Shown piece after piece: positions 33,209 through 40,706 of a DNA stretch of 64,000 bases. The notes under the pieces were generated by a model. The model had not been told where the DNA came from. It did not search any database and saw only the letters and a program-made list of their open reading frames with translations. The position numbers and the translations under genes are program-made. The DNA lies in the NCBI RefSeq assembly GCF_900168685.1, contig NZ_FVZN01000013.1:356156-420155 (forward strand), written 5' to 3'. Origin of the DNA: Solibacillus isronensis (GTDB lineage: Bacteria; Bacillota; Bacilli; Bacillales_A; Planococcaceae). Every line of letters begins with the position of its first letter. The first letter of the stretch is position 1.

Positions 33209-34711
33209 TTAAGAATATAGCTCATCTAAAATGGCGATTTTCTTGGCGATTGATTCTTCAAATGTCAGAATATATGCTGCTGGATCTTTCGGGTTGTGGA
33301 ACTGTGTAATTTTACCGGTCGTTGGATGCACGAACTTCGAGGAAGCTCCGCAGCCGATACCTAAAATTGTTTGCACTTCTTCCATAATGACAATATTGTA
33401 GATCGACTCTTCTTCCGGTTTACAATAACCGACGTTTTCCAAGTTTCCTAAAATATTTTTCTGGCGGTATAAGTAATATGGAACATAGCCGTTTTCAGCT
33501 GTCCATTCCGTTGCCATCTGCATCATTTTTCCAACTGTGTCACGGTCTGCTACTTTATACTTATCTTTGTTTCGCGTCATTTCAGATGCACGCTTAAAGC
33601 TGAGCGTATGAACCGTTAAACTTTCAGGCTGCATTTTTGCAGATTCCGCTAATGAATGCTCGAACTCTTCAATACCTTCATTCGGCAAGCCGATAATCAA
33701 ATCCATATTGATATTATTCATACCGGAATTGCGTGATAGCCAAAACTTCTCTACTGTTTCTTCAACAGTATGATGGCGGCCAATTGCTTTTAATGTTTCT
33801 TGCGTATAGCTTTGCGGGTTAACGGAAATACGGTCAATGCCCCACTTTTTCAACACTTCGATTTTCTCAGGTGTAATTGTATCCGGACGCCCTGCTTCTA
33901 CCGTAATTTCACGAATGGACTCGGGATTCGGGAAAGCATCGAACATCGTTTTATATAATGCATCCATTTCATGTGCCTCGATTGATGTCGGTGTACCCCC
34001 GCCCCAGTAAATCGAAGTAATGCGCATATTTTTCTCTGTCAGCCATTTCCCCATTTCACGCAGCTCAATGTGAAGGCCGTCGATAAATTTCTCTACGCGT
34101 CCTGCCTTACGATTTGATTGGATCGCATAGGCCGGGAATGTGCAATACGCACACATTGTCGGACAAAACGGAACCCCAATATAAATTGAAATTTCCTTTC
34201 CAAGCTCGTCCAGATCCGGGATCACCGTAAGTTGACGCTCGACAATCGCTTTCATTAATGCGATTTTCTGATCCGAAATTCGGTAATCTTCTTTTAGTAC
34301 CGCTGCAATTTGCTCGTCATTCATACCGGCTTTACGATATTTATGATAAAGCTTTGTCGGACGGACTCCTGTTAAAATACCCCACTGCTGAGTCATACCG
34401 GAATATTGTTCAAGTACATCAAGCATGACATGTGAAAGTGCACGCTTCATTCGGATGTTTTGCTCTTTTTCCGTTCCTTCTGTCTCATACTTAATCGAAT
34501 AGTCGCTCGTATATTCCTGCCCATCCACTTTTAGCTTGGCAAATGTGGAAATTGTAAAGTTTTCATCGATAGACTTGTTAAATTCAATCGACATATCCGA
34601 ACCGTCCTGATCGATCTGAATAACGGAATCCTCGTAAAATAAATTGGCTATATGATTAAGAACACGTGTCCAGTCTTCTTTGAATTGCTCATTAATATGA
34701 ATCGTTTTCAT
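33209..34711 (-). CDS. hemZ: HemZ, coproporphyrinogen dehydrogenase-like radical SAM protein
   Basis: A 500-residue radical SAM enzyme of the HemN/HemZ group. The [4Fe-4S] cluster motif CxxxCxxC is Cys183, Cys187, Cys190 in GVPFCPTMCAYCTFPAY, followed by YWGGGTPTS and VEAGRPDTI. The long N-terminal domain (GILTGVRPTKLYHKYRKAG) is specific to HemZ. The proposed role is oxygen-independent oxidation of coproporphyrinogen III, though activity of HemZ proteins is not well proven. Length matches B. subtilis HemZ. It is monocistronic. Confidence 0.92.
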   Translation of the reverse strand: MKTIHINEQFKEDWTRVLNHIANLFYEDSVIQIDQDGSDMSIEFNKSIDENFTISTFAKLKVDGQEYTSDYSIKYETEGTEKEQNIRMKRALSHVMLDVLEQYSGMTQQWGILTGVRPTKLYHKYRKAGMNDEQIAAVLKEDYRISDQKIALMKAIVERQLTVIPDLDELGKEISIYIGVPFCPTMCAYCTFPAYAIQSNRKAGRVEKFIDGLHIELREMGKWLTEKNMRITSIYWGGGTPTSIEAHEMDALYKTMFDAFPNPESIREITVEAGRPDTITPEKIEVLKKWGIDRISVNPQSYTQETLKAIGRHHTVEETVEKFWLSRNSGMNNINMDLIIGLPNEGIEEFEHSLAESAKMQPESLTVHTLSFKRASEMTRNKDKYKVADRDTVGKMMQMATEWTAENGYVPYYLYRQKNILGNLENVGYCKPEEESIYNIVIMEEVQTILGIGCGASSKFVHPTTGKITQFHNPKDPAAYILTFEESIAKKIAILDELYS

Positions 34712-34872
34712 GTTATTCTCTACCTTCTTATTATAATAAATAAAAAATCTATCTCATTGTAACAAATATTAAGGTAGAAGAAAAAAAACATGTTTATTTC
34801 TTAGTTAAATTAGTCTGGATAATCGTCTATAAAACTCCCTAAAACAAAAAAAGAGCCCTTCTAAAATCAAAT

Positions 34873-34906
34873 AGCCATTTTTCTTTAATAGAAAAATGGC
34901 TTTTTA
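34873..34906. terminator. Hairpin with T tract between hemZ and yheA
   Basis: Perfect 11-base stem AGCCATTTTTC / GAAAAATGGCT with a 7-base loop and TTTTTATT on the plus strand. There is no plus-strand gene here; together with the adjacent repeat copy B it fills the gap. Confidence 0.7.
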
Positions 34907-34918
34907 TTGTTTGCAAAA

Positions 34919-35076
34919 TTGATTTCCATTCCGGGGACGCTTTCCGGGGGCACGGCGTGGGGCCAACAAGATGTTGGTCACAAAAGCGTTGCCACAGGAC
35001 GTGGCGTTCTTAGCTTTTGTTCCTAGTCTCAGGCATCGTGCTATTCCCCCAGGAGTCGCCCCTCCATTCAAATCAA
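34919..35076 (+). repeat. Long structured intergenic repeat, copy B
   Basis: A 158-base copy of the element at 20829, same orientation. The internal part from CCAACAAGATGTTGG through GCCACAGGACGTGGC to GCTTTTGTTCC is nearly identical to copy A, while the outer ends differ in sequence (TTGATTT, closing with AAATCAA) but still pair, together with GGGGACGC and the strand of GTCGCCCC. The change of paired ends between copies is compensatory and argues for structure. Confidence 0.85.
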
Positions 35077-35148
35077 TTTTATAAAGTATATGCTTCTTTA
35101 TTAATTTTTCGAGTTAAAGAATTCTACTTCTATCCAAGTACCTGGATC

Positions 35149-35493
35149 TTATAGCCCGTCGTACATTGCCTGGATTGGCTGTGTGATAATACGGTTAATT
35201 TCTTGGATTACTGCACTTAATGCCATTTCCGCTTCCAGCATCGCAATAATTTTAGCGTTTTGCTGAGCTAACTGTGCTGTTTTTTGTAAAAATACATACT
35301 CTTCTTCTGTAATTTCTTCACCAGCATTTTGTTTGTCCTGCATCTTTAATTGAACATCACGGAAGTTTGTGAATAATACTTTCGCTTCCTCGTCTGCACG
35401 TACAGTTTCCACTGCGTTCTTTAAATTTTGAAACTCATCAGTCTTGCGGAATGTTGCTTCAAGTTTATTAATATCTTCATAAATATTAATCAT
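35149..35493 (-). CDS. yheA: YheA, YlbF/YmcA family protein
   Basis: A 114-residue all-helical protein (MINIYEDINKLEATFRKTDEF) of the YlbF/YmcA family, with the regular acidic and Gln-rich helices typical of the group. YlbF and YmcA of B. subtilis form a complex that modulates RNase Y; YheA itself has no firm role. It lies 22 bases downstream of yheB on the same strand, as in B. subtilis. AGAGAAAGTAGGA lies upstream of the ATG. Confidence 0.9.
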   Translation of the reverse strand: MINIYEDINKLEATFRKTDEFQNLKNAVETVRADEEAKVLFTNFRDVQLKMQDKQNAGEEITEEEYVFLQKTAQLAQQNAKIIAMLEAEMALSAVIQEINRIITQPIQAMYDGL

Positions 35494-35515
35494 GTAATAT
35501 TCCTACTTTCTCTTT

Positions 35516-36661
35516 TTAGTTCGTCAAAAAGACGATTAACGCTTGAATGATCCCGACAAGACCACCAATAATGCCGCCCAGCCATGTGATTAATTTCAGC
35601 TCTTTACTAATAATACCTAGTACAAGCTCTTCTAATTTGGCGATAGGGAAAGAATCTACCTGCTCTCGAACGACTTCCGCTAAATTCAATCGCTTCAGTA
35701 CGTCTTCGATTTTTCCTTCTGCTGCGATAAATGTTTTATCCATCATTTTAGGTAGCAGATCATTTGTAGCCCAGTCTTTTCCTTGTGGCCAATAGTCATT
35801 AACCGTTTTATCCAGGCGTGCCTCCAATGCCAGTGCATTTTTTGCATAGCTTTGGATACTCGTTTCAATCGTATCAAAGTTTACATCATTCATAAAGTCC
35901 ATTGCCGGTCGATTTTTAATTTTTTCCCACTCTGTTGTAAAAATCCGATGTAAAAGTGCAGCTGTTCCTGGAGCTTTTAAAAACTTTATAAGCTCACGCT
36001 GTACTTTATCAACGAGTGATGTCGAGTCTCCTAAAAACATTTGGATCATTCCGCCAAATGAACCTTTTGTCGATAAGAAGTCATCAAGCATGTTTTTGAT
36101 TGTCATCGTACCTTCTGGCGACATAAAATAATCTTCGCCTTTTTGCAGTATCTGTACGACAGCCTCATCGATTTTCTGGTCCAACACAGGCTCCAAATCA
36201 TTCGGTAATAATTCACGAATGGCTTTTGTAGATAACGTATTTTTTACTTTATGGAATTGTACATGAATAAGTTCATCCACTTTCCCTTCCACTGTTTGCG
36301 GTAATTGTGTGAAACCCGCCAAACGAATCCAGTCATTGATCGTTTTTTCGTTAGTAAATATTTCTTGCGTCACTTTATTTTGTGCAAAGGTTAATACACT
36401 TTCGCGTATTTCCTTTGATAAGAACTTCTTCTTAATTGTTTCGGGTGTCAGTAAATATTCCGAAACGGTTTTTCCTAACTGAATCGCCAAATCCTCACGG
36501 CGTTTCGGAATTAGACCCGGTGTTAACGGCAGCTTCCATTTTTTAAAATAGATTGGCTTATAAGGTCTAAAAAGCATTTTGATTGCCATATAGTTTGTCG
36601 CTGCACCAACGACAGCGCCTACAACACCAAGCAGGAATAATAGCGAAATAAATTCTCCCAT
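35516..36661 (-). CDS. yheB: YheB, DUF445 family membrane protein
   Basis: A 381-residue protein with a transmembrane segment at each end: residues about 4-25 (ISLLFLLGVVGAVVGAATNYMAIKML) and about 355-378 (LGGIIGGLVGIIQALIVFL). The sequence YKPIYFKKWKLPLTPGLIPKRREDLA is the DUF445 signature. I place the start at the ATG at 36659-36661, which matches the length of B. subtilis YheB; the upstream in-frame extension of 96 residues would run into the divergent yheE gene. Found at the forespore or spore surface in Bacillus surveys; role unknown. Confidence 0.9.
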   Translation of the reverse strand: MGEFISLLFLLGVVGAVVGAATNYMAIKMLFRPYKPIYFKKWKLPLTPGLIPKRREDLAIQLGKTVSEYLLTPETIKKKFLSKEIRESVLTFAQNKVTQEIFTNEKTINDWIRLAGFTQLPQTVEGKVDELIHVQFHKVKNTLSTKAIRELLPNDLEPVLDQKIDEAVVQILQKGEDYFMSPEGTMTIKNMLDDFLSTKGSFGGMIQMFLGDSTSLVDKVQRELIKFLKAPGTAALLHRIFTTEWEKIKNRPAMDFMNDVNFDTIETSIQSYAKNALALEARLDKTVNDYWPQGKDWATNDLLPKMMDKTFIAAEGKIEDVLKRLNLAEVVREQVDSFPIAKLEELVLGIISKELKLITWLGGIIGGLVGIIQALIVFLTN

Positions 36662-36769
36662 TTTGCTCACTCTTTCTTCATCATGTGTATGTTCTATTAT
36701 TAATTTCAAAAAAGAAAAATTGCAACAATGTACTACTTTCTTGTACGATAAAAATGGGAGGGAAGTTTC

Positions 36770-36979
36770 ATGATTCAACATTTTAGCTATAAGCCATTGT
36801 TTGAAAACAGTCAAATTCCGGGGTGGTCCATCCGCTTTTTCTATGAGCAGAAACGTTATGTAGCAGAATATTATAAAGATGGAAGCATCAAATTCTTTGG
36901 GGAAAGTCCAGCTGAAGAACAGAAAGAACAGCTTGAGAAAATGATTCACGAGTTAATGCTCTTTCACGTTTACGAATAA
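36770..36979 (+). CDS. yheE: YheE family protein (DUF5342)
   Basis: A 69-residue protein (MIQHFSYKPLFENSQIPGWS) resembling YheE of B. subtilis in length and sequence pattern (FFYEQKRYVAEYYKDGSIKF). It is divergent from yheB, the order also seen in Bacillus. GGGAGGG lies upstream of the ATG. It has no signal peptide and no membrane segment. Function unknown. Confidence 0.85.
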   Translation: MIQHFSYKPLFENSQIPGWSIRFFYEQKRYVAEYYKDGSIKFFGESPAEEQKEQLEKMIHELMLFHVYE

Positions 36980-36982
36980 AAA

Positions 36983-37020
36983 GAAATGGGAGCAGTCGAA
37001 TTTTCGATGCTCCCATTTTT
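36983..37020 (+). terminator. Terminator of yheE
   Basis: Stem AATGGGAGCA-TCGAA / TTCGA-TGCTCCCATT with one mismatch, then TTTTT. Confidence 0.88.
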
Positions 37021-37040
37021 ATGCGCGTTTCGAGTTAATC

Positions 37041-37110
37041 ATAATTTAGTAGCTGGCTGCAGAAAATTTTAGTTGCTGGCATTTGCTAATTTTTCTGCCT
37101 ACTAAATTAT
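37041..37110. repeat. Long imperfect palindrome
   Basis: Arms ATAATTTAGTAG...GCAGAAAA (37041-37066) and TTTTTCTGC-CTACTAAATTAT (37090-37110) pair, with the six bases CTGGCT bulged from the left arm. The inner part also holds a near-repeat (AGTAGCTGGC, AGTTGCTGGC). It lies in a 340-base gap with no gene, upstream of the CNNM gene leader. Confidence 0.55.
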
Positions 37111-37322
37111 CATTATCTACCATTTCACAGTAGCATAAATCTATTGAAATTTCAATTTTCTATCAATTTATCCACATCTGGTAAATCATTCATTTTTCTG
37201 ATTATAGACACCGAATCCTACTCAAAATTTTTTCCTCAATTTTCAAATTCATAAATTGTTTTTTTAACGTAAATATTTTATGATTGTAGTATTAATTTTT
37301 TTTTAGGAGGTGTACTCTTTAT

Positions 37323-37394
37323 TTGCCACGCTCATTTGCGCCGCAAATAGAGAATATAGTTGGACGTAGACATAGGAATCGAACTAACCATTAG
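37323..37394 (+). other. Possible leader peptide frame overlapping the CNNM gene
   Basis: A consensus ribosome site AGGAGGTG (37305-37312) is followed 10 bases later by a TTG codon opening a 23-codon frame (product starts MPRSFAPQIENIVG) that ends at TAG 37392-37394. It overlaps the first 35 bases of the CNNM gene in another frame. A small hairpin ATTTGCG/CGCAAAT lies within it. It may be a translational-coupling leader, or the main gene may have lost its original start by a frameshift. Confidence 0.4.
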
Positions 37395-38706
37395 GTTGAT
37401 AGCATTTGCTATCTTAATTGCCGCTACGGCATTTTTTGTTGCAACTGAGTTTGCAATAGTTAAAGTAAGAACGACAAAAATTGATCAGCTCGTTGCAGAA
37501 GGAAATAAATCTGCTATGCGGGCAAAAAAGGTAATTTCAAACCTCGATGAGTATTTATCTGCTTGTCAGCTCGGAATTACGATTACGGCATTAGGACTCG
37601 GATGGCTTGGAGAACCGACTTTCGAAATAATTCTTCATCCAGTATTTGAGTTCTTTAACTTAAGTGGTAATCTCACAACTGTTCTTTCATTTATTGTTGC
37701 CTTCTCACTCGTAACATTTATTCATGTTGTCGTAGGGGAATTAGCTCCAAAAACTCTCGCTATTCAAAAAGCAGAAGCCGTAACATTAAAGCTTTCCGGA
37801 TTTTTAATTCTGTTCCATAACATCATGTATCCTTTCATCCGTGCTTTAAACGGATCGGCGCGTGCATTATCTGGAGCATTTGGCTTGAAAATGGTTTCTG
37901 AAACTGAAGAAGCGCACTCTGAAGAAGAGCTTCGCATGATTTTATCAGACAGCTTTAAGGGCGGGGAAATTAACCACTCTGAATACGAATATGTTAATAG
38001 TATTTTTGAGTTTTCTGATCGAATAGCGAAGGAGATAATGGTACCTCGTACTGAAATTATCAGTATTGAAAGAGGTCAAACGATTCGCGAAGTATTTGAA
38101 GTAATGGGCATTGAACAATATACACGATACCCTGTTACAGATGGAGACAAAGACCATGTCATTGGTCTTGTTAACATGAAGCATTTATTAACAGCTTATA
38201 TTAAAGATGCTGCAAATGGCGATAAGCTCGTTGATGATTATATGCAACCGGTAATCCGAGTAATTGAAACAATTCCTATTAGTGATTTATTATTAAAAAT
38301 TCAAAACGAACGTATTCATATGGCTATTTTAATGGATGAATACGGTGGTACTTCCGGTTTAGTTACAATTGAAGATATTATCGAGGAAATTATCGGTGAT
38401 ATTCAAGATGAATTCGATGAAGATGAAATTCCGGAAATTCAGGAAATCGCAAAAGACCACTACATCTTTGACGCTAAAATGTTATTGCAGGAAATGAATG
38501 ATATTTTAGGTACAACGTTTGAAGATGAAGATATCGATACAATCGGTGGTTGGTTCATGACACAACGCTTTGATGTTCAGGAAGGCGATATCATTGAGTC
38601 GGAAGGATATCAGTTCAAAGTTACGGAACTGGACGGTCACCACATTTTGTATATTGAAGTAACAAAACTTCCGCCGTCTGAAACGACAGACGAGGAAATT
38701 CTATAA
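37360..38706 (+). CDS. CNNM/CorC-type transporter-associated protein with CBS pair
   Basis: A 448-residue membrane protein of the hemolysin/CNNM family linked to Mg2+ or Co2+ efflux. The DUF21 domain has three to four helices in residues about 8-160 (IAATAFFVATEFAIVKVR, TALGLGWLGEP). A CBS pair follows (about 215-335, IMVPRTEIISIERGQT and MAILMDEYGGTSGLVT), then a CorC_HlyC domain at the end. The start is uncertain: the TTG at 37360 has only a weak AGAG site, while a consensus ribosome site further upstream serves a different frame. The terminator of this gene is split by an IS3 element just downstream. Confidence 0.88.
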   Translation: MDVDIGIELTIRLIAFAILIAATAFFVATEFAIVKVRTTKIDQLVAEGNKSAMRAKKVISNLDEYLSACQLGITITALGLGWLGEPTFEIILHPVFEFFNLSGNLTTVLSFIVAFSLVTFIHVVVGELAPKTLAIQKAEAVTLKLSGFLILFHNIMYPFIRALNGSARALSGAFGLKMVSETEEAHSEEELRMILSDSFKGGEINHSEYEYVNSIFEFSDRIAKEIMVPRTEIISIERGQTIREVFEVMGIEQYTRYPVTDGDKDHVIGLVNMKHLLTAYIKDAANGDKLVDDYMQPVIRVIETIPISDLLLKIQNERIHMAILMDEYGGTSGLVTIEDIIEEIIGDIQDEFDEDEIPEIQEIAKDHYIFDAKMLLQEMNDILGTTFEDEDIDTIGGWFMTQRFDVQEGDIIESEGYQFKVTELDGHHILYIEVTKLPPSETTDEEIL

Positions 38707-38710
38707 TCAA

Positions 38711-38727
38711 AAAAACCCTCACTTTTT
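38711..38727 (+). terminator. Left arm of the IS-split terminator
   Basis: AAAAACCCTCACTTTTT is the 5' arm of the CNNM gene terminator. Its partner AAAAAGTGAGGTTTTTT is at 40016-40032, on the far side of the IS3 element. With the element removed the two arms form an ordinary hairpin with a loop of about nine bases. Confidence 0.75.
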
Positions 38728-38767
38728 GGCACTGACTGCCTTTTTTGAGACAGTAAGAAAACACCTT

Positions 38768-39607
38768 CTAAACAGCCAGTTGACGGTATTGCACCGGCGA
38801 CTGGTTGTTTAGTTTCGTTTGAATACGGATATTGTTATAATAGTTTATATACTCTTCGACGATTCGAATCACACATGCATTCGTTGTGCTGTGGATTCCG
38901 TCGAGATAGAACGTTTCGGACTTTAGCGAGGAGTGAAACGTTTCGATTGGGGAATTATCAGCTGGCGTGCCTTTACGGGACATGCTCATGGTAATTCCTT
39001 TTTCTTTTACTTGTTTTTGATATTCGTAAGATGTATAGACCGACCCTTGATCGCTATGAAGAATTGCCTCACTTGAGATTCCTTCTACTTGACTCAATGT
39101 GTCCACTACGAATTGTGTATCCTGTGTCGTTCCAATTGTGTACGCAATAATTTCGCCGTTGTATAAGTCCATAATACTTGAAAGATATAACATCGATTGA
39201 CCAAAAGGCAAGTAAGTAATATCGGTTACGAGCTTTTGAAGTGGCTCAGTAGCGTGGAAATCACGCTCTAAATGATTCGGTGCTATACTTGTTGGTTGCC
39301 CCGTACGCTTACGTTTCTTCACTTTAACACGACACGACCAATTATATTTTTGCATGATTTTTTGAACCGTTTTCTCGGCTAAATCCGGAAAGAAACTTGC
39401 GATTTTACGATAACCATACCGATATTTATGTGCTGCACATTTTTCACCAACATCTTGATCTCGTTTTTCTTTTGTCGTTTGCGCACCTTTTTGTTTTCTC
39501 CAACGATAATACGTGGCCCTTGCCACACCCATTAATTCACAGATTCTTTGTATAGAAATTTGGCCTCTAAGTGCCTCTACTACTTCTACAAATGCTTGTC
39601 CAACCAC
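38768..39607 (-). CDS. IS3 family transposase OrfB, DDE domain
   Basis: A 279-residue catalytic part with HTH_21 (RATYYRWRKQKG), and an rve-type integrase core with the DDE triad in VTDITYLPF, LHSDQGSVYTS and PIETFHSSLKSE. The reading frame overlaps the end of orfA by 22 bases and is expected to be made mainly as an OrfAB fusion by -1 frameshifting; the GTG at 39605-39607 is only the first possible start in this frame. No stop or shift breaks it. Confidence 0.92.
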   Translation of the reverse strand: MVGQAFVEVVEALRGQISIQRICELMGVARATYYRWRKQKGAQTTKEKRDQDVGEKCAAHKYRYGYRKIASFFPDLAEKTVQKIMQKYNWSCRVKVKKRKRTGQPTSIAPNHLERDFHATEPLQKLVTDITYLPFGQSMLYLSSIMDLYNGEIIAYTIGTTQDTQFVVDTLSQVEGISSEAILHSDQGSVYTSYEYQKQVKEKGITMSMSRKGTPADNSPIETFHSSLKSETFYLDGIHSTTNACVIRIVEEYINYYNNIRIQTKLNNQSPVQYRQLAV

Positions 39608-39909
39608 TTCCTTTCCAATTCCTTGTACTTTTTTAGCACTTCCACTTGCTGTTTTAAATAACGATTTTCAGCCTGTAAACGGGATTCCTCTGAATCAAAC
39701 TCAGGCCCTTTTCCGAAAGAATATTGTTTCCCCACCGGCTGATGAAGTCGATATATTTCGCCAGTTTTATACCATTTCATCCATGTTTTTAATTGACTAA
39801 CATTTTTAATATTCAATTCATCCATTATTTGCTTTGCAGGAATTCCTGACAGCTTCATTTCGATTGCTTTCATTTTCACTTCTGCTGGATAGCTTACTCT
39901 TGTACCCAT
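39586..39909 (-). CDS. IS3 family transposase OrfA
   Basis: A 107-residue DNA-binding protein starting MGTRVSYPAEVKMKAIEM, behind GGAGGTG spaced 8 bases from the ATG at 39907-39909; a longer frame from 39984 lacks a ribosome site. It has a helix-turn-helix (GIPAKQIMDELNIKNVSQLKTW) and a C-terminal leucine-zipper-like helix. Near its end the slippery heptamer A-AAA-AAG lies at 39628-39634 in the correct phase for a -1 shift into orfB. Confidence 0.9.
   Translation of the reverse strand: MGTRVSYPAEVKMKAIEMKLSGIPAKQIMDELNIKNVSQLKTWMKWYKTGEIYRLHQPVGKQYSFGKGPEFDSEESRLQAENRYLKQQVEVLKKYKELERKWLDKHL
39628..39634 (-). promoter_or_regulatory. Programmed -1 frameshift site
   Basis: On the minus strand the orfA codons CTA AAA AAG present A-AAA-AAG, the classic slippery heptamer of IS3 elements. 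A -1 slip leads to VQGIGKEVVGQAF and so into orfB without a stop. Confidence 0.8.
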
Positions 39910-40015
39910 AGAAAAAACACCTCCACGTTGATTTACTAGGTTTAATACCCGTTTTTCAACGAAAGGTGTTTTTATTTGTCTCATTAATTTAGGTCAGTGC
40001 CTTTTTCCTGCCGGA

Positions 40016-40032
40016 GAAAAAGTGAGGTTTTT
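40016..40032 (+). terminator. Right arm of the IS-split terminator
   Basis: AAAAAGTGAGGTTTTTT pairs with 38711-38727 on the other side of the IS. Seen from the minus-strand regulator gene it gives little structure alone. Confidence 0.7.
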
Positions 40033-40048
40033 TATTTATCGGTCTTAT

Positions 40049-40696
40049 TTAGCTTTCATTCGTTTCAGTCAAATTATGTTTTACTGCATATAATGCCGCC
40101 TGAGTACGGTCCTGTACATGGAGCTTTGCAAAAATATTCGATATATGGGTTTTAACTGTTTTTTCAGTCACATATAACGAAGAAGCGATCTCCCTGTTGC
40201 TTTTCCCCTTTGTCAGTTCTGCCAATACGTCCTGTTCCCGCGGTGTCAGCGGATTTAAAATATGGGGCTTGTTCTCATCTTCACGCAGCCCTTCTTCTAA
40301 TTGCGTAGTCGCTTCCGGATGGATCGTATTTTCGCCTCGCATAATTTGACGAATCGATTCCACCAAATCATCCGGTTCGATATCTTTTAGCTGGTATCCT
40401 GATGCCCCTGCATCCATTGCCGGCAGCACATGGTCTTTATCCGAAAAGCTTGTCAGCATCAGCACTTTAATATGCGGCCACTTGTTTTTTATTTTCTTTG
40501 TTGCCTGAATGCCGTCCATTTCAGGCATGACGAGGTCCATTAAAACAATATCAGGAGAAAGTTGTTCAACAAGTTCTACTGCTTCAAATCCGTTTTTCGC
40601 TTCTCCTACAACTTCGATATCCTTTTGAGTTTTTAAAAAGAATAATAACCCTCGTCTTACTACATGATGGTCATCTGCTATTAGTACCCGTATCAT
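40049..40696 (-). CDS. yhcZ: NarL/LuxR-family response regulator (YhcZ-like)
   Basis: A 215-residue response regulator. The receiver has ADDHHVVRRG and the phosphoacceptor in DIVLMDLVMPEMDG; the C-terminal HTH is ELTKGKSNREIASSLYVTEKTVKTHISNIF. I start at the ATG at 40694-40696 (MIRVLIADDHH), with GGGGGGA five to six bases upstream; the frame continues upstream into the kinase gene. It follows its kinase by about 10 bases. Neighbouring yhcX supports YhcY-YhcZ identity. Targets unknown. Confidence 0.92.
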   Translation of the reverse strand: MIRVLIADDHHVVRRGLLFFLKTQKDIEVVGEAKNGFEAVELVEQLSPDIVLMDLVMPEMDGIQATKKIKNKWPHIKVLMLTSFSDKDHVLPAMDAGASGYQLKDIEPDDLVESIRQIMRGENTIHPEATTQLEEGLREDENKPHILNPLTPREQDVLAELTKGKSNREIASSLYVTEKTVKTHISNIFAKLHVQDRTQAALYAVKHNLTETNES

Positions 40697-40706
40697 AAAA
40701 TCCCCC

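Larger units (their letters stand above)
38728..40001 (-). mobile_element. IS3 family insertion sequence (IS150-like), complete
   Basis: A 1274-base element. Terminal inverted repeats begin GGCACTGAC (38728-38736) and end GTCAGTGCC (39993-40001), and the homology continues inward (GAGACA, then AAACACCTT at similar distances). TTTTT flanks both ends (38723-38727 and 40002-40006), a possible target duplication. It carries orfA and orfB in overlapping frames with a slippery site, and looks intact. It is inserted in the terminator loop between the CNNM gene and the YhcZ-like regulator. Confidence 0.88.

Noticed and set aside
36662..36949. N-terminal extension of yheB
   Set aside because: Would overlap the divergent yheE gene and its promoter, has no ribosome site, and makes the protein 96 residues longer than relatives.
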